In this document: piece by piece, positions 24,397-32,721 of the stretch
Position numbering within the stretch: position 1 is the first letter of the stretch
How the letters are laid out: the number at the start of each line of letters is the position of its first letter
DNA from: Paraburkholderia polaris
Lineage (GTDB): Bacteria; Pseudomonadota; Gammaproteobacteria; Burkholderiales; Burkholderiaceae
Reading direction: 5' to 3'
Assembly: GCF_012927345.1 (NCBI RefSeq)
Contig: NZ_JABBGJ010000069.1
Span: forward strand, 1 to 32,721
DNA: 32,721 nt
Program-made: the position numbers and the translations under genes
The notes under the pieces: generated by a model
What the model was told of the DNA's origin: nothing
Database searches by the model: none
Seen by the model: only the letters and a program-made list of their open reading frames with translations

Positions 24397-25250
24397 TTAG
24401 CCATCATGCAGCACCTGCTGGCGTTCCTTAAAGGAAGTCGTGAATGTTGTGAATCGTCGCGACCAGGCGTTAGCAGTTGGCGAAACGTGACATTTCTCCG
24501 GTCGCGCCGGCAACGCCCAGATGGTTCTTGCCAACTTGTTAGCGACAGCGGCAACCGCTACGTTAAATGGTCTACGCTTGAGCAGACCGTCAACCCAGTA
24601 TGTTCGTTTGCCTTGAATGATCACTGAACGGGCTCCGTACATCAGTAGCGTGCGCAAATTAGTGTCACCCCGGTTGCTCAGACCCATCTGCCTGACCCGT
24701 TCGCCAGTTTCAGTTTGTCCTGGCACAAGGCCCAGCCATGCGGACAACTCGCGACCAGAATTGAACGTACGCGGATCACCAATAGCCGCAACCGTCGCTC
24801 TGTGAGACGTCCACGCAAGGAATATCAGCGACCTTCTGACGATCCGGATTGCCACGAAACAGAGCGGCTCGCGCAAGCGCAGCGGGAATTGCTTTGCTGA
24901 AGGCCCGGTAGCCTTCGGGCAGTACTTTTCGAAACTCAGACAGCAGGCCTCGCAATGCATTGGTTTGCATGATGCGAAACTTCGTCTATTGCGCGCACTC
25001 GGTGGATTGCCAGGACTGTTTGCTGAGCTTCGCTTTTGACGGCAACGAAACGCGCCTCCGTTTGCCGAGCGGCGGTGCAGATTGCTCTGCGAATCGGCCG
25101 CGTCCGTTTTGTTCCGGGGTCCACCGGGCAGATATAAGCATTGCTTCATGCCCAAACGCCTTGAGTCGCCTCGCGCAGTCATGCGCGCTGCCCCACGCTT
25201 CCACGACGACAATGAAGGTGCGCGCATGGCAAAGAACTCACGGTTTCTAT
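24397..25250 (-). pseudogene. Decayed IS110-family transposase
   Basis: The protein reads in pieces from several frames. MEAWGSAHDCARRLKAFGHEAMLI is in one frame; NKTDAADSQS, the DEDD-domain motif, in another; ARFVAVKSEAQQTVLAIHRVR in a third; and QTNALRGLLSEFRKVLPEG in another. Then comes a long intact end with RTFNSGRELSAWLGLVPGQTETG, MGLSNRGDTNLRTLLMYGARSVI and FNVAVAAVANKLARTIWA (Transposase_20). At least three frameshifts and the loss of the extreme N-terminus make it non-functional. It is a different subfamily from the IS110-type element at 4207. It lies between Crp/Fnr copy 1 and the aldehyde dehydrogenase. Confidence 0.85.
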
Positions 25251-25341
25251 TAATCCAGGGCTACTACTGAAGCCAGTACTAACAGGGTTCGCGTCGACCC
25301 GGGAATGACTTTTGTCCTTTTTGCTTGCCCGGCTCGTTCCC

Positions 25342-26791
25342 TCAGCTCTTAAGGCGCAACATGAAGTCGAGAATCTTGTTGGCCTTTCCCGCATACGGCG
25401 GCATGAGCATGTCGATCGAACGCCAGGGGCTCTGCTTGAATACGGGGCGCAGCTTGGAGAAAGCAAGGAAGCCTTCCAGACCGTGGTAATGGCCCATGCC
25501 GCTGTTACCTGTGCCGCCGAATGGCAGCGAGTGGATCCCCGCATGGAGCAGGCCGTCGTTGATGGTGACGCCTCCGGAGATCGTGTTATTCAGGTAGAAG
25601 TCCTGCAAGCGAGCATGGTTGCTGTAGAGGTACAGCGCCAGTGGTCGTGGGCGGTTGCCGATGTACTCGATAACTTCAGCTTCGCTCCTATAGGTGCGGA
25701 TCGGTAGCAACGGGCCGAAGATTTCGCGTTGCATGATCTCCATGTCGTCGCTGACGTTGAGTACGGCATGCGGCGGCATGATGCGTCGCGCCGGGTCGCC
25801 TTGCTGGCCAGGGCAGAGATTGACCACCTTGGCGCCCTTCGCGATGGCGTCGGCTAGCATGGCCTGGATCCGATGGTATTGGCGCTCATCGATGATCGCG
25901 GTGTAGTCGCCGTTGGTAATATCGGGATAGCGGGTGCTGGCGATGCGCTGCGCCTCGCGCACGAACACGTCGACCTTGCCTTCGGGCACGAACAGGTAGT
26001 CGACGTTGGTGCAGATCTGTCCGGCGTTTAACATCTTGACCCACATGATGCGCTCGGCAGCAATGTGCAGGGGGGTAGTCGGGGGCGATCACGCAGGGCG
26101 ACTTGCCGCCCAGTTCCAGCGTGACGGGCGTAAGGTTAAGGGCAGCGTTGGCCATCACGGCGCGGCCAGTCTGCGGCGAACCGGTAAAGAACAGATGATC
26201 GAACGGCAAACGTGTGAAGGCTGGACCGCGGCCGTTGCCGTCCTCGAAGAAGGCGAGCTTGTCTTCTTCGAAGTAGCTCGGCGCGATCTCCTTGAGGAGC
26301 GCGGCCAGATGATTTGAATTCTCCGACATCTTGATCATGGCCCGGTTACCCGCGGCGAACGCGCAGATCAGCGGCTGAAATACCATGGCAATCGGAAAGT
26401 TCCACGGCACCACGATCCCTACTACGCCGACCGGCTGCGGAAATGTCCAGGCTTTCGCGAGCGGGTACTGGGTCATGTCGAGGCGACGCTTCTGCGTCTT
26501 CATCCAGCCCTTGAGTCGCCTGATGGCGTCGAGCGCCGCATCCTGCACCTGCAGTATTTCCGTCAGCTTGGTTTCGAAGCTGCTGCGGCAGCCGTAGTCC
26601 CGATTCACTGCAGCTACCAGCTCCTCCTTATGCTCGACCATCATGCGATGGATCATGCGCAGATCGGCGCGCCGCTCTTCCAGATCGGGATTGCGGTTGC
26701 GCCGGTAGGCCGCCTGCTGGAGCTCGAATACGCGTTGGAATTCCACCGGGATTGCCGTGGTGTGAACGTTAGGGGTGTGAAGCATGTTCAT
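25342..26791 (-). pseudogene. Aldehyde dehydrogenase (coniferyl-aldehyde-dehydrogenase-like), frameshifted
   Basis: An NAD(P)-dependent aldehyde dehydrogenase split by one extra base in a G6 run at 26070-26075. The upstream frame gives MNMLHTPN..., PVGVVGIVVPWNFPIAMVFQPL, DHLFFTGSPQTGRAVM and the catalytic-base motif TLELGGKSPCVIAPDYP, then goes out of frame. The downstream frame gives MWVKMLNAGQICTNVDY with the catalytic cysteine, MQREIFGPLLPI, and LPFGGTGNSGMGHYHGLEGFLAFSK. Removing one G gives a normal 482-residue enzyme. Likely role: oxidation of an aldehyde formed by the neighbouring hydroxylase and dehydrogenase. This is either a real null allele or a homopolymer sequencing error. Confidence 0.88.
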
Positions 26792-26893
26792 AGGTATACC
26801 GCGGACAAGTGTGGTTGTCCAAATATAGGTTCCAAGGAAAGCAGCAAAGCGTCCTCGCAGGGTGTCGGCCACCGGCCGACGCCTCTGCACGCT

Positions 26894-28012
26894 TTAGAAG
26901 CGGTGGGTCATGCCCACCGTTGCGAGAACCTGTTTCGTGTCGGGCTCGCTCACCGTGATCCCTGGCCAGCTGACAGTCGAGCTTCCGTTGTTCTTGATGT
27001 AACCGGCGCGCGCGTAAAGGCTCGTGCGCTTGGACAGCGAATGATCGACGCCGACCTCGACGCCCGGTGCATTGTCGTGCGCGCCACGCACGTTTCGTTC
27101 GAACATTGCGATCTCGATGGCATCTGCCGGTGTCGCCTGGATCGTCGCACCCAGCTGGGCGGTGCTGTAGGAGTGTGCAGTGCCGAGCAGCCCAGCGAGC
27201 GACCTGGAGGGCGCGTCGCTCGCGCGCTGGTACGAATAGTTAAATTTAAGGTTGACGATCCCGATCCGATACGCGAGCGCTCCGATGAAGTGCTCGGTGC
27301 CGAGCAGGCTCAGCGGCCCTGGCAGCCCGGGGATCGTCGCCTGCCCAGAATGCTGGTTGACATACGCGATGCCAGCATAGAGGCCGTAGCCGGAATAGCT
27401 CGCGCCCACATTCAGCATGTTGCCGGTCGTCTCCGGGGTCGGCTGGCTTACTGTGGCCGAGAACGCGTACATACCGTAGAGCTTCAGCCCGTTCAGGTTT
27501 GGCGACTGATAGAGGATCGAGTTGCTGGCGCGGCCACTGTCATACTGCGTCGACAGCGTGTTGCGGTCCACTGCGAGAACGTTAGCCGATATCGGCGACA
27601 GTACTTCATTCAGCGAGAACGGGTCGGTGGGGTAGACGACCCGGAAACTCGGCTCGTATTGGCGCCCGAACGTCAGCAATCCGTACTTCGAGTCGGTCAG
27701 CCCTACCCATGCCTGGCGATAGAAAAGCGCCGTGGTGTCACCGAATAGCGAGCCATTGTTGATGTTGTAGCCGCTTTCGACGGTGAACTTCGCGTTGAGA
27801 CCGCCGCCGAGGTCTTCGGTGCCGGTAAGTCCGAACAGAGAGCCGGTCGATCCACCGCTTCTTTCAGAAAACGCATGGGATCCACCGTTGTCGAGGTACT
27901 GGATGAAGGTATCGGCCACGCCGTACAGGGTGACACTCGAGTCGGCTGCCGCTGCTCCGCTGGCGGCGAGAATCAATGGGGTCCCCAAAATACCCATAAC
28001 GATCAAACGCAT
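26894..28012 (-). CDS. Outer-membrane porin (Gram-negative porin type)
   Basis: A 372-residue porin. The signal peptide MRLIVMGILGTPLILAASGAAAA precedes DSSVTLYGVADTFIQYLDNGG. Barrel motifs: GLTGTEDLGGGLNAKFTVESGYNINNG, FYRQAWVGLTDSKYGLLTFGRQYEP, HSLSKRTSLYARAGYIKNNG, and a terminal phenylalanine (GMTHRF). I chose ATG 28012 because GGAG lies six bases upstream; ATG 28024 is in frame but has no such site. It lies between the SDR gene and the aldehyde dehydrogenase on the same strand, so probably serves uptake for that cluster. It is only distantly similar to the porin at 12771. Confidence 0.93.
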   Translation of the reverse strand: MRLIVMGILGTPLILAASGAAAADSSVTLYGVADTFIQYLDNGGSHAFSERSGGSTGSLFGLTGTEDLGGGLNAKFTVESGYNINNGSLFGDTTALFYRQAWVGLTDSKYGLLTFGRQYEPSFRVVYPTDPFSLNEVLSPISANVLAVDRNTLSTQYDSGRASNSILYQSPNLNGLKLYGMYAFSATVSQPTPETTGNMLNVGASYSGYGLYAGIAYVNQHSGQATIPGLPGPLSLLGTEHFIGALAYRIGIVNLKFNYSYQRASDAPSRSLAGLLGTAHSYSTAQLGATIQATPADAIEIAMFERNVRGAHDNAPGVEVGVDHSLSKRTSLYARAGYIKNNGSSTVSWPGITVSEPDTKQVLATVGMTHRF

Positions 28013-28298
28013 GCATGTCTCCATTCTTTTGTTGCCGCTTGCAGCGGATTTGTTGGTAAAACAACGGTACGGCAGCACGCCCCCCGAATGGGACCGCACG
28101 AGGGAGCGTGTGGAGAGCCGGAAAAGGTGAAAATACGTCGGGTCGGGATTGCCAGGGAGCCGCGGACTGGAATCGACGAGCCTGCCATTCAGGCGTCGCG
28201 TCCTGATCGCGTGAGACGCAATCTGATGAATGCACGCGTGGCCGCTTGCGACTGCCCGTGGCCCGGGGGAATGCTTGCCGTAATTCGAAGCTCGCCGT
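28013..28298. other. Gap between SDR and porin genes
   Basis: This 286-bp stretch holds no gene that I can support. It must contain the 5' leader, and perhaps a separate promoter, of the minus-strand porin gene. No clear terminator is seen. Confidence 0.4.
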
Positions 28299-28994
28299 TC
28301 AAACACGCCCTCTGACCGGAATGAGCGCTCCGGTAATGGGTGACGCGGACTCTGACTGTAGAAACACGATCACTCGCGCCAGGGCTGCGGGATCCACCCA
28401 ACGGGTCGCATCTTCATGCGGCATCGCAGCCCGATTGGCTGCCGTGTCGATGATGCTGGGGAGCACGGCATTGACAGTGATGCTGCGGTCCTTGAGTTCT
28501 TCGGCCATTGCTTCGGTCAGCCGTGCGAGGCCTGCCTTCGATGCCGCGTACGCGCCCATCCCAGCCCACGCGTGAGTCGCCGCCAACGCGCCCACGTTGA
28601 CGATTCGCCCGCCACCGCGCCGCACGAGATGTGGCAGCGCGGCCTGCGAGGACAACAGCGCAGTCCTTACGTTCATTGCGTACATCAGGTCCCACGTATC
28701 CACCGTGCCGTCCTCGACGGTTTCCAAAGCAAAGCCTCCAGCGACATTGACGAGTCCATCGAGCCCGCCCAGCCGCTCGGCCGCTGCCGCAAGACAGCTG
28801 CGTGCTGCCTCACCGTCGTTGAGATCCACCTCGTCCCATGCATGTGCGCTTCCTTGCAAATCAGACGGCGCCGGCACCTTGTCGACCAGCGCCACCTGCG
28901 AACCAGCCTCCATCAACGCGTTTCCGACAGCTCGACCGAGTACGCCGAAGCCGCCCGTCACCACAATCTTCTTTCCTTCAAGTACCTGCTTCAT
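28299..28994 (-). CDS. Short-chain dehydrogenase/reductase
   Basis: A 231-residue classical SDR. The cofactor motif TGGFGVLG is at residues 13-20, with D38 (VALVDK) favouring NAD over NADP. NVAGG and the catalytic pair in AYAASKAG (Tyr-x3-Lys) are present. The usual catalytic serine is missing: the strand reads IVNVGALAATHAWAGMG, where most SDRs have S. The end (SPITGALIPVRGRV) is typical. Likely oxidation of an alcohol to a carbonyl within the hydroxylase cluster (inference). It starts 63 bases after the hydroxylase stop on the same strand. The family is sure; activity is less so, because of the serine. Confidence 0.9.
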   Translation of the reverse strand: MKQVLEGKKIVVTGGFGVLGRAVGNALMEAGSQVALVDKVPAPSDLQGSAHAWDEVDLNDGEAARSCLAAAAERLGGLDGLVNVAGGFALETVEDGTVDTWDLMYAMNVRTALLSSQAALPHLVRRGGGRIVNVGALAATHAWAGMGAYAASKAGLARLTEAMAEELKDRSITVNAVLPSIIDTAANRAAMPHEDATRWVDPAALARVIVFLQSESASPITGALIPVRGRV

Positions 28995-29057
28995 TCACAT
29001 CTCCAGCATATTTCTGAAAGTTGTTGCCTGTACGACCTTCACGCCCCTGCCGATCGG

Positions 29058-29960
29058 TTAGCGCGCGGAAGATGTTGTCGTGTTGATCTGCATTTCGGCT
29101 TCTGATTCGTCGCTATAGATCTGGCCGCCGAATTTCAATGCGCTGTACTCGCGGCTCGACTGGAGCAGCGGGTAAAACATCTGGTGGTCCCAACGCTCGT
29201 ACCCAAATAGGCGATCGTCGCGCAGGCCGACTTCTGCAGGATACTTGCGCGTGATGTGGGCCGTTCCGAACAGGACGTCCCAGAAAAACAGCAGATTGCC
29301 AAAGTTGCCCTTGTAGTGGCCAATGCCATCTACATTGGTGATCGCGTGGTGTGCCCGATGCGTCGCCGGCGTGGAGATGACTCGCTCGACGATCCACATG
29401 ACCGGATGCAGCGCGCGGGTTCGATACAACGGCGCGTCCCAGGCCCATGCACAGTGGGCGCTCAGAATCACCACCAGCTTGACCAGGATATAGGCGTAGT
29501 AAACTCCTCCGAATCCGAAATACAGCAACACGCCCGCGACCCATAGGCCAGGCATCATCAGGTAGTAAAGAAAGTTGTTCCGGTACGTGACGCGGATGCT
29601 CATATAGGAAGCGGAATGATGGGCGCGGTGTAGCGGCCAAAGCAGCCCGGAATGGGAGGCTCGATGCCACCAGTACTGGAGCATGTCATCGCCGACAAGG
29701 AGAATCCCGACCATCGCCCACCACGGGAATCCGGACCACGCACCGCGAAGGTCTGGTGCAAGCCACGCGCAAAGCCTGTCGGTCGCGAGCAGGATTACCG
29801 GCTGCGTAAATGCCACCAGGCTGATAGTCATCAGAAGTTCGAGCTTCGTGTCATTGCTGGTGGCGTAAACGGTCTCACGATATTGCCGGCTTACGACCTC
29901 GGCCACCGCGAATCCGACAATGGCAAGTGCGATCAGGAGGTACATCACATGCGAATTCAT
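29058..29960 (-). CDS. Sterol desaturase / fatty acid hydroxylase family membrane enzyme
   Basis: An integral-membrane di-iron oxygenase of 300 residues. The histidine clusters that bind iron are HRASH (99-103), HRAHH (111-115), H169 and HRAHH (201-205), in the family order. Hydrophobic segments lie at about 5-22, 45-60, 80-95 and 135-170. It would hydroxylate or desaturate a lipophilic substrate. I chose ATG 29960, with GGAG nine bases upstream. First gene of a minus-strand set with SDR, porin and aldehyde dehydrogenase, which together could take a C-H to an alcohol, aldehyde and acid (inference). It is divergent from Crp/Fnr copy 2, its probable regulator. Confidence 0.9.
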   Translation of the reverse strand: MNSHVMYLLIALAIVGFAVAEVVSRQYRETVYATSNDTKLELLMTISLVAFTQPVILLATDRLCAWLAPDLRGAWSGFPWWAMVGILLVGDDMLQYWWHRASHSGLLWPLHRAHHSASYMSIRVTYRNNFLYYLMMPGLWVAGVLLYFGFGGVYYAYILVKLVVILSAHCAWAWDAPLYRTRALHPVMWIVERVISTPATHRAHHAITNVDGIGHYKGNFGNLLFFWDVLFGTAHITRKYPAEVGLRDDRLFGYERWDHQMFYPLLQSSREYSALKFGGQIYSDESEAEMQINTTTSSAR

Positions 29961-30044
29961 AGGGCTTGTCTCCACCTTTGCTTGTTGATTTCTTCCAGCA
30001 ACGACTGTCGCTTGTCTGGTCATGCCGGGTGAAGCAGGGCTGCG

Positions 30045-30876
30045 CAAGCTTGGGTGCAAGGCGGCTTGCATATGTGTCGCCGTCGTTTCATGATGCTGGA
30101 GTTGGCTCGGCAGATCTGTTCAATTCTTGACGATTCAGGGCTAATACCGATGCCGGTTCATCATGAAAGTATTCTTCGACAATCCCTGGTTTGGAAGCTT
30201 GCCCAGATCCGATGCTGATGCGTTGCTGGCTGCTGCGACTCGCAGGCATTTGGCTCAGGGAGAGATTCTGTTTCGGCAGGGTGAGACATTCAGCGAATCG
30301 CGTGATGGTTTTTTTGGCGTTGCCAGGGGATCGATCAAGTTCTCCGTTGTCCATTCCGATGGCAACGAGGCGCTTCTGGCCATCATCGAAGCCGGCAACT
30401 GGTTCGGCGAGGTGATCCTGCTGGATCGGCATCCGCGGACCACCACGCTGGTTGCGCTGGAAGATACGGAACTGCTCGTCATCAGCGCCAAGGTATTCAA
30501 CGTCATGATGCAGCGCAACACGTTCGCGCAGGCCATCGCCGTGCTCGAGGCTAGACGATTGCGGAGCACGTTTGGGGTTCTCGCGGATATCGCACTACGA
30601 AGCACGCGTACGCGCATCGCGCGTCGTCTGATCCTGCTGGCGCATGGTGATCTCACTCAGTCCAGTAGCGGACGCCGCACCATAAGCACGTCACAGGACA
30701 ACATTGCGATGATGTTGGGCGTGAGTCGTACGACGCTGAACAAGGAATTGCAAGCCCTGGCGAAAATGGGGGCCATCGAGTTGCGCTACGGCCATATCGA
30801 AATCAAGGATATGGAATTGCTGGTCGAAGCGTCGGACAGTTTTCGAACTTCAGAATGGAAAGCCTGATTTTCGTTA
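30045..30876 (+). repeat. Segmental duplication, copy 2 (Crp/Fnr gene plus flanks)
   Basis: Aligned with 23309-24139, including the leader (GCATATGTGTC, TTGACGATTCAGGG) and the 3' flank. The two copies lie about 6.7 kb apart in the same orientation. Confidence 0.85.
30163..30867 (+). CDS. Crp/Fnr-family transcriptional regulator (copy 2)
   Basis: A 234-residue paralogue of the protein at 23424. It has the same effector barrel (GEILFRQGETFSESRDGFFG, EAGNWFGEVILLDRHPRTTTLVAL) and the same HTH_Crp (STSQDNIAMMLGVSRTTLNKELQALAKMGAI). It extends nine residues past copy 1 because copy 1 has a stop at its lysine-asparagine end. No FNR-type cluster cysteines are present. It is divergent from the hydroxylase-SDR-porin-aldehyde dehydrogenase set and is its likely regulator. 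The conserved leader suggests that both copies answer to the same upstream control. No obvious SD precedes the ATG. Confidence 0.9.
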   Translation: MKVFFDNPWFGSLPRSDADALLAAATRRHLAQGEILFRQGETFSESRDGFFGVARGSIKFSVVHSDGNEALLAIIEAGNWFGEVILLDRHPRTTTLVALEDTELLVISAKVFNVMMQRNTFAQAIAVLEARRLRSTFGVLADIALRSTRTRIARRLILLAHGDLTQSSSGRRTISTSQDNIAMMLGVSRTTLNKELQALAKMGAIELRYGHIEIKDMELLVEASDSFRTSEWKA

Positions 30877-30959
30877 CATTTGCGGCGGTCAAATCTGATC
30901 CGATACTCGAATGACGGCAAAAGGCCCTGAGGTCGTCGCGTCGGAAGGCTTCGAAGTGC

Positions 30960-31330
30960 GATCCGCCGATGCGGTTGATCACCGTGTAGGCTCCGGGCTT
31001 GAGGCTACCGCGTGGGAAGACGTGGAAGTCGAGCAACGTTGTACCTGTTCGCTCGATGCGACCGTATATCAGGAAATCGATGGCGAAACAGTCTGGCCAG
31101 CGGGCAACCCAATAGGGCGACAACGGCCATCCCCGCATAGCTGAGGGCCCAGACGGCCCCACCAGAAGCCCGTACTGAACGTTGGAAAGCCCGAGGTCGG
31201 CGATCAGGCTCGACGAGAAGCCGAGCAGAATGTTGCGGTCGATGTGCGCGAGGATATGGGTGAGAGTTGGCGAAATCGCGGACTGGGCCACGCCCAGCCG
31301 GACGGCTTTATCGGGCGGGGTTTCGGGCAG
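30960..31330 (-). pseudogene. MFS transporter relic, N-terminal part only
   Basis: On the minus strand, HIDRNILLGFSSSLIADLGLSNVQYGLLVGP matches the first-helix and loop pattern of MFS permeases. It continues out of frame as YAGMAVVALLGCPLARLFRHR, then returns as SLKPGAYTVINRI, equivalent to the GEAxLSPGAYSxI segment. At least two frameshifts are present, and the remaining ten or so helices are absent. It lies just after the NTF2-like gene. Read from motif similarity only. Confidence 0.55.
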
Positions 31331-31334
31331 ATTT

Positions 31335-31814
31335 TCAATCCATGGGGGATTGGGCAAGTTTAGCCTTGTAGGCCGATAACGGCTGGCCGATTCGCGCGCC
31401 CATCTCCGCGCCGAGCGCCTGCAGGCCGCTCAGCGGTCGCACCATCACCTCGAAGTCGACGATCTTGCCGGCCTTGTCAAAGCGGATGAAATCGATCCCT
31501 TTGAGGTTTTTGTCGCCGACCCGCGCGCTGAACTCCAGAACGACACTCAGGCCGTCATCCGAGGCGAGTTGGCGATGGTACGTGAAGTCTTCGAATACCT
31601 GCAGCACGGTCGTCAACGCCAGTTCCAGCGCAGCCGCCGTGTGGTACGGCGAGAACGCGATCGGCGAGCGGAATACGACGTCCGGATGCGTGATGGCGCC
31701 AAGGCCGCCGAGATCTTGGCTATCGATCATCGCGTGCCACTTCGCGAGCGACGGTGCGACGGCAGGATGCAAGCCGGCAGGTGTGGACGAGTGGCTCTGG
31801 ATAGTAGTCAACAT
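31335..31814 (-). CDS. NTF2-like (SnoaL-type) protein
   Basis: A 159-residue protein with the cone-shaped NTF2 fold pattern. Helical start: SLAKWHAMIDSQDLGGLGAITHPDVVFRSPIAF. Strands follow: YHRQLASDDGLSVVLEFSARVGDKNLKGIDFIRFDKAGKIVDFEVMVRP. Such proteins are often small isomerases, hydrolases or accessory domains; no catalytic assignment is possible here. AGGAG lies a few bases before ATG 31814. It has no signal peptide. Downstream on the same strand is only the MFS relic, so an operon partner has probably been lost. Confidence 0.8.
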   Translation of the reverse strand: MLTTIQSHSSTPAGLHPAVAPSLAKWHAMIDSQDLGGLGAITHPDVVFRSPIAFSPYHTAAALELALTTVLQVFEDFTYHRQLASDDGLSVVLEFSARVGDKNLKGIDFIRFDKAGKIVDFEVMVRPLSGLQALGAEMGARIGQPLSAYKAKLAQSPMD

Positions 31815-31877
31815 GCTCTCCTGGTGGAATGTCGGTTCGACAGTCGGGGAATTGTGTGGAGCGAAACCGCGCTACCT

Positions 31878-32426
31878 TCAGAGCGTGGCCGCAAGCGTCG
31901 TACCCTGCAGAATCGCCCGCTTCGCATCGAGTTCGGCAGCGACGTCCGCCCCGCCGATCAGGTGCACCGCACAGCCTGCTGCGCGCAAGCCGTCATACAG
32001 TTCGCGCAGCGGCTCCTGCCCTGCGCAGATCACGATATGTTCGGCCGCCAACGTCTGCCGCTCGCCATCGATGCACACGTGCAGACCGGCATCGTCGATG
32101 CGCTCGTACGTGACGTTCGACGACATCGCTACGCGGCGTGCCTTTAATGACGTGCGGTGAATCCAGCCAGTGGTCTTGCCGAGCTGCTCGCCGACCTTGC
32201 TGGCCTTGCGTTGTAGCAGATGGACGCGGCGCGCCGGCGACCCGACATGCGGCATCCGGACGCCGCCGCGCGCTTCATAGCTGGTGTCGATGCCCCATTC
32301 GGCGTAGAACTTCGCCGGCTCGACGCTCGCGCCTTCGTGGGTCAGGTATTCGGCAACGTCGAAGCCGATCCCGCCGGCGCCGATCACGGCGACGTTCGCG
32401 CCGACCGGTTTGCCGTCACGCAGGCT
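31878..32426 (-). pseudogene. C-terminal fragment of 2,4-dienoyl-CoA reductase (FadH-like)
   Basis: The last about 183 residues of a roughly 675-residue NADPH-dependent enzyme. The fragment contains the nucleotide-binding GAGGIGFDVAEYL, then RRVHLLQRKASKVGEQLGKTTGWIHR, HIVICAGQEPL and LIGGADVAAELDAKRAI with the proper C-terminus. Coding sense begins abruptly at SLRDGKPVGANV (32426); a stop (TGA, 32430-32432) lies immediately upstream and the flavin barrel is missing, so the gene is cut off at the 5' end. The DNA beyond 32430 is unrelated. The enzyme normally removes cis double bonds during fatty-acid beta-oxidation. Confidence 0.85.
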
Positions 32427-32721
32427 CTGTCAACTTGTCGGGCGTAGACTACCTGAGTATCTAAAGCATAGTTATCCTTATCAGATAACTTACTCGACTG
32501 CGGCAGTAACAGTCCAACCATGCCATGTGGCGAAGCGTTCCTGGAGTACGGCACGATGACATGCCGCGTTCATCTGATGTCTGGGCAACGCGAAGTGCTG
32601 CCGGATTGGGCCGAAGCATGAGAGGAACGCCTGCGTGCGACGCGCATCGCGAAAGCCGCACATCTGTCGTTCGCGCCTGCGGGTCGGCTGGTGGCTGTTC
32701 TCAGCACGGTTGTTTACGCGT
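32427..32721. other. Unassigned sequence at right edge
   Basis: No gene is supported. A plus-strand frame from about 32535 reads CGEAFLEYGTMTCRVHL..GQREVLPDWAEA, then a TGA, then EERLRATRIAKAAHLSF to the window edge. It may be a broken coding sequence or chance. An abrupt change of character at 32430 suggests an element junction that removed the front of the FadH-like gene. Confidence 0.25.

Noticed and set aside
26026..26040. GTTTAACATCTTGACC as a third IclR operator
   Set aside because: It matches only the first half, lacks GCGAAAC, and lies within the aldehyde dehydrogenase coding sequence.
32461..32661. 66-codon minus-strand frame at the right edge
   Set aside because: No domain, no ribosome site, and composition like an antisense shadow.

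Overview
The window is about 32.7 kb of GC-rich DNA. It looks like Burkholderiaceae, most likely Paraburkholderia, Caballeronia or Burkholderia: OmpC-type porins with the ending typical of the group, IclR and LysR regulators, several DUF1254/DUF1214 proteins, an NDP-forming acyl-CoA synthetase, and IS110 and IS701 elements. The genus is an inference from family content only.

Left part (1-4130): the end of an M20 amidohydrolase is followed closely by L-serine ammonia-lyase. Then come a decayed porin end, a LysR regulator and a tiny secreted-like ORF. Insertion zone (about 4120-7460): an IS110/IS1111-type element with a long structured non-coding 3' end, an IS701-family element whose transposase is frameshifted near its C-terminus, and, directly against the IS701 right end, the 5' part of a group II intron.

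Catabolic core (7575-19783): a regulator made of two complete IclR modules in one chain is divergent from an NDP-forming CoA ligase, an acyl-CoA dehydrogenase, a porin and an MFS transporter. Next is a divergent pair of DUF1254 proteins, the second followed by a close copy of the MFS transporter. The two divergent intergenic regions share 23 identical bases containing an imperfect IclR-like palindrome. Exactly 44 bp further on, start to start, both carry the same promoter-like box TAGGCTYGACCC. This suggests one regulon for uptake and CoA-dependent breakdown of an unknown carboxylic acid, with DUF1254 proteins as members of unknown function. It is the best candidate here for an undescribed system.

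Right part (19854-32721): a secreted DUF1254-like protein, a lipoprotein, and two copies of a Crp/Fnr regulator (about 830 bp duplicated with flanks) lying either side of a decayed IS110 and a minus-strand cluster. The cluster runs membrane fatty-acid-hydroxylase-type enzyme, SDR dehydrogenase, porin, aldehyde dehydrogenase; the last is split by one extra base in a G6 run. The right edge holds an MFS relic, an NTF2-like protein and a truncated 2,4-dienoyl-CoA reductase. No tRNA, rRNA or CRISPR was seen.
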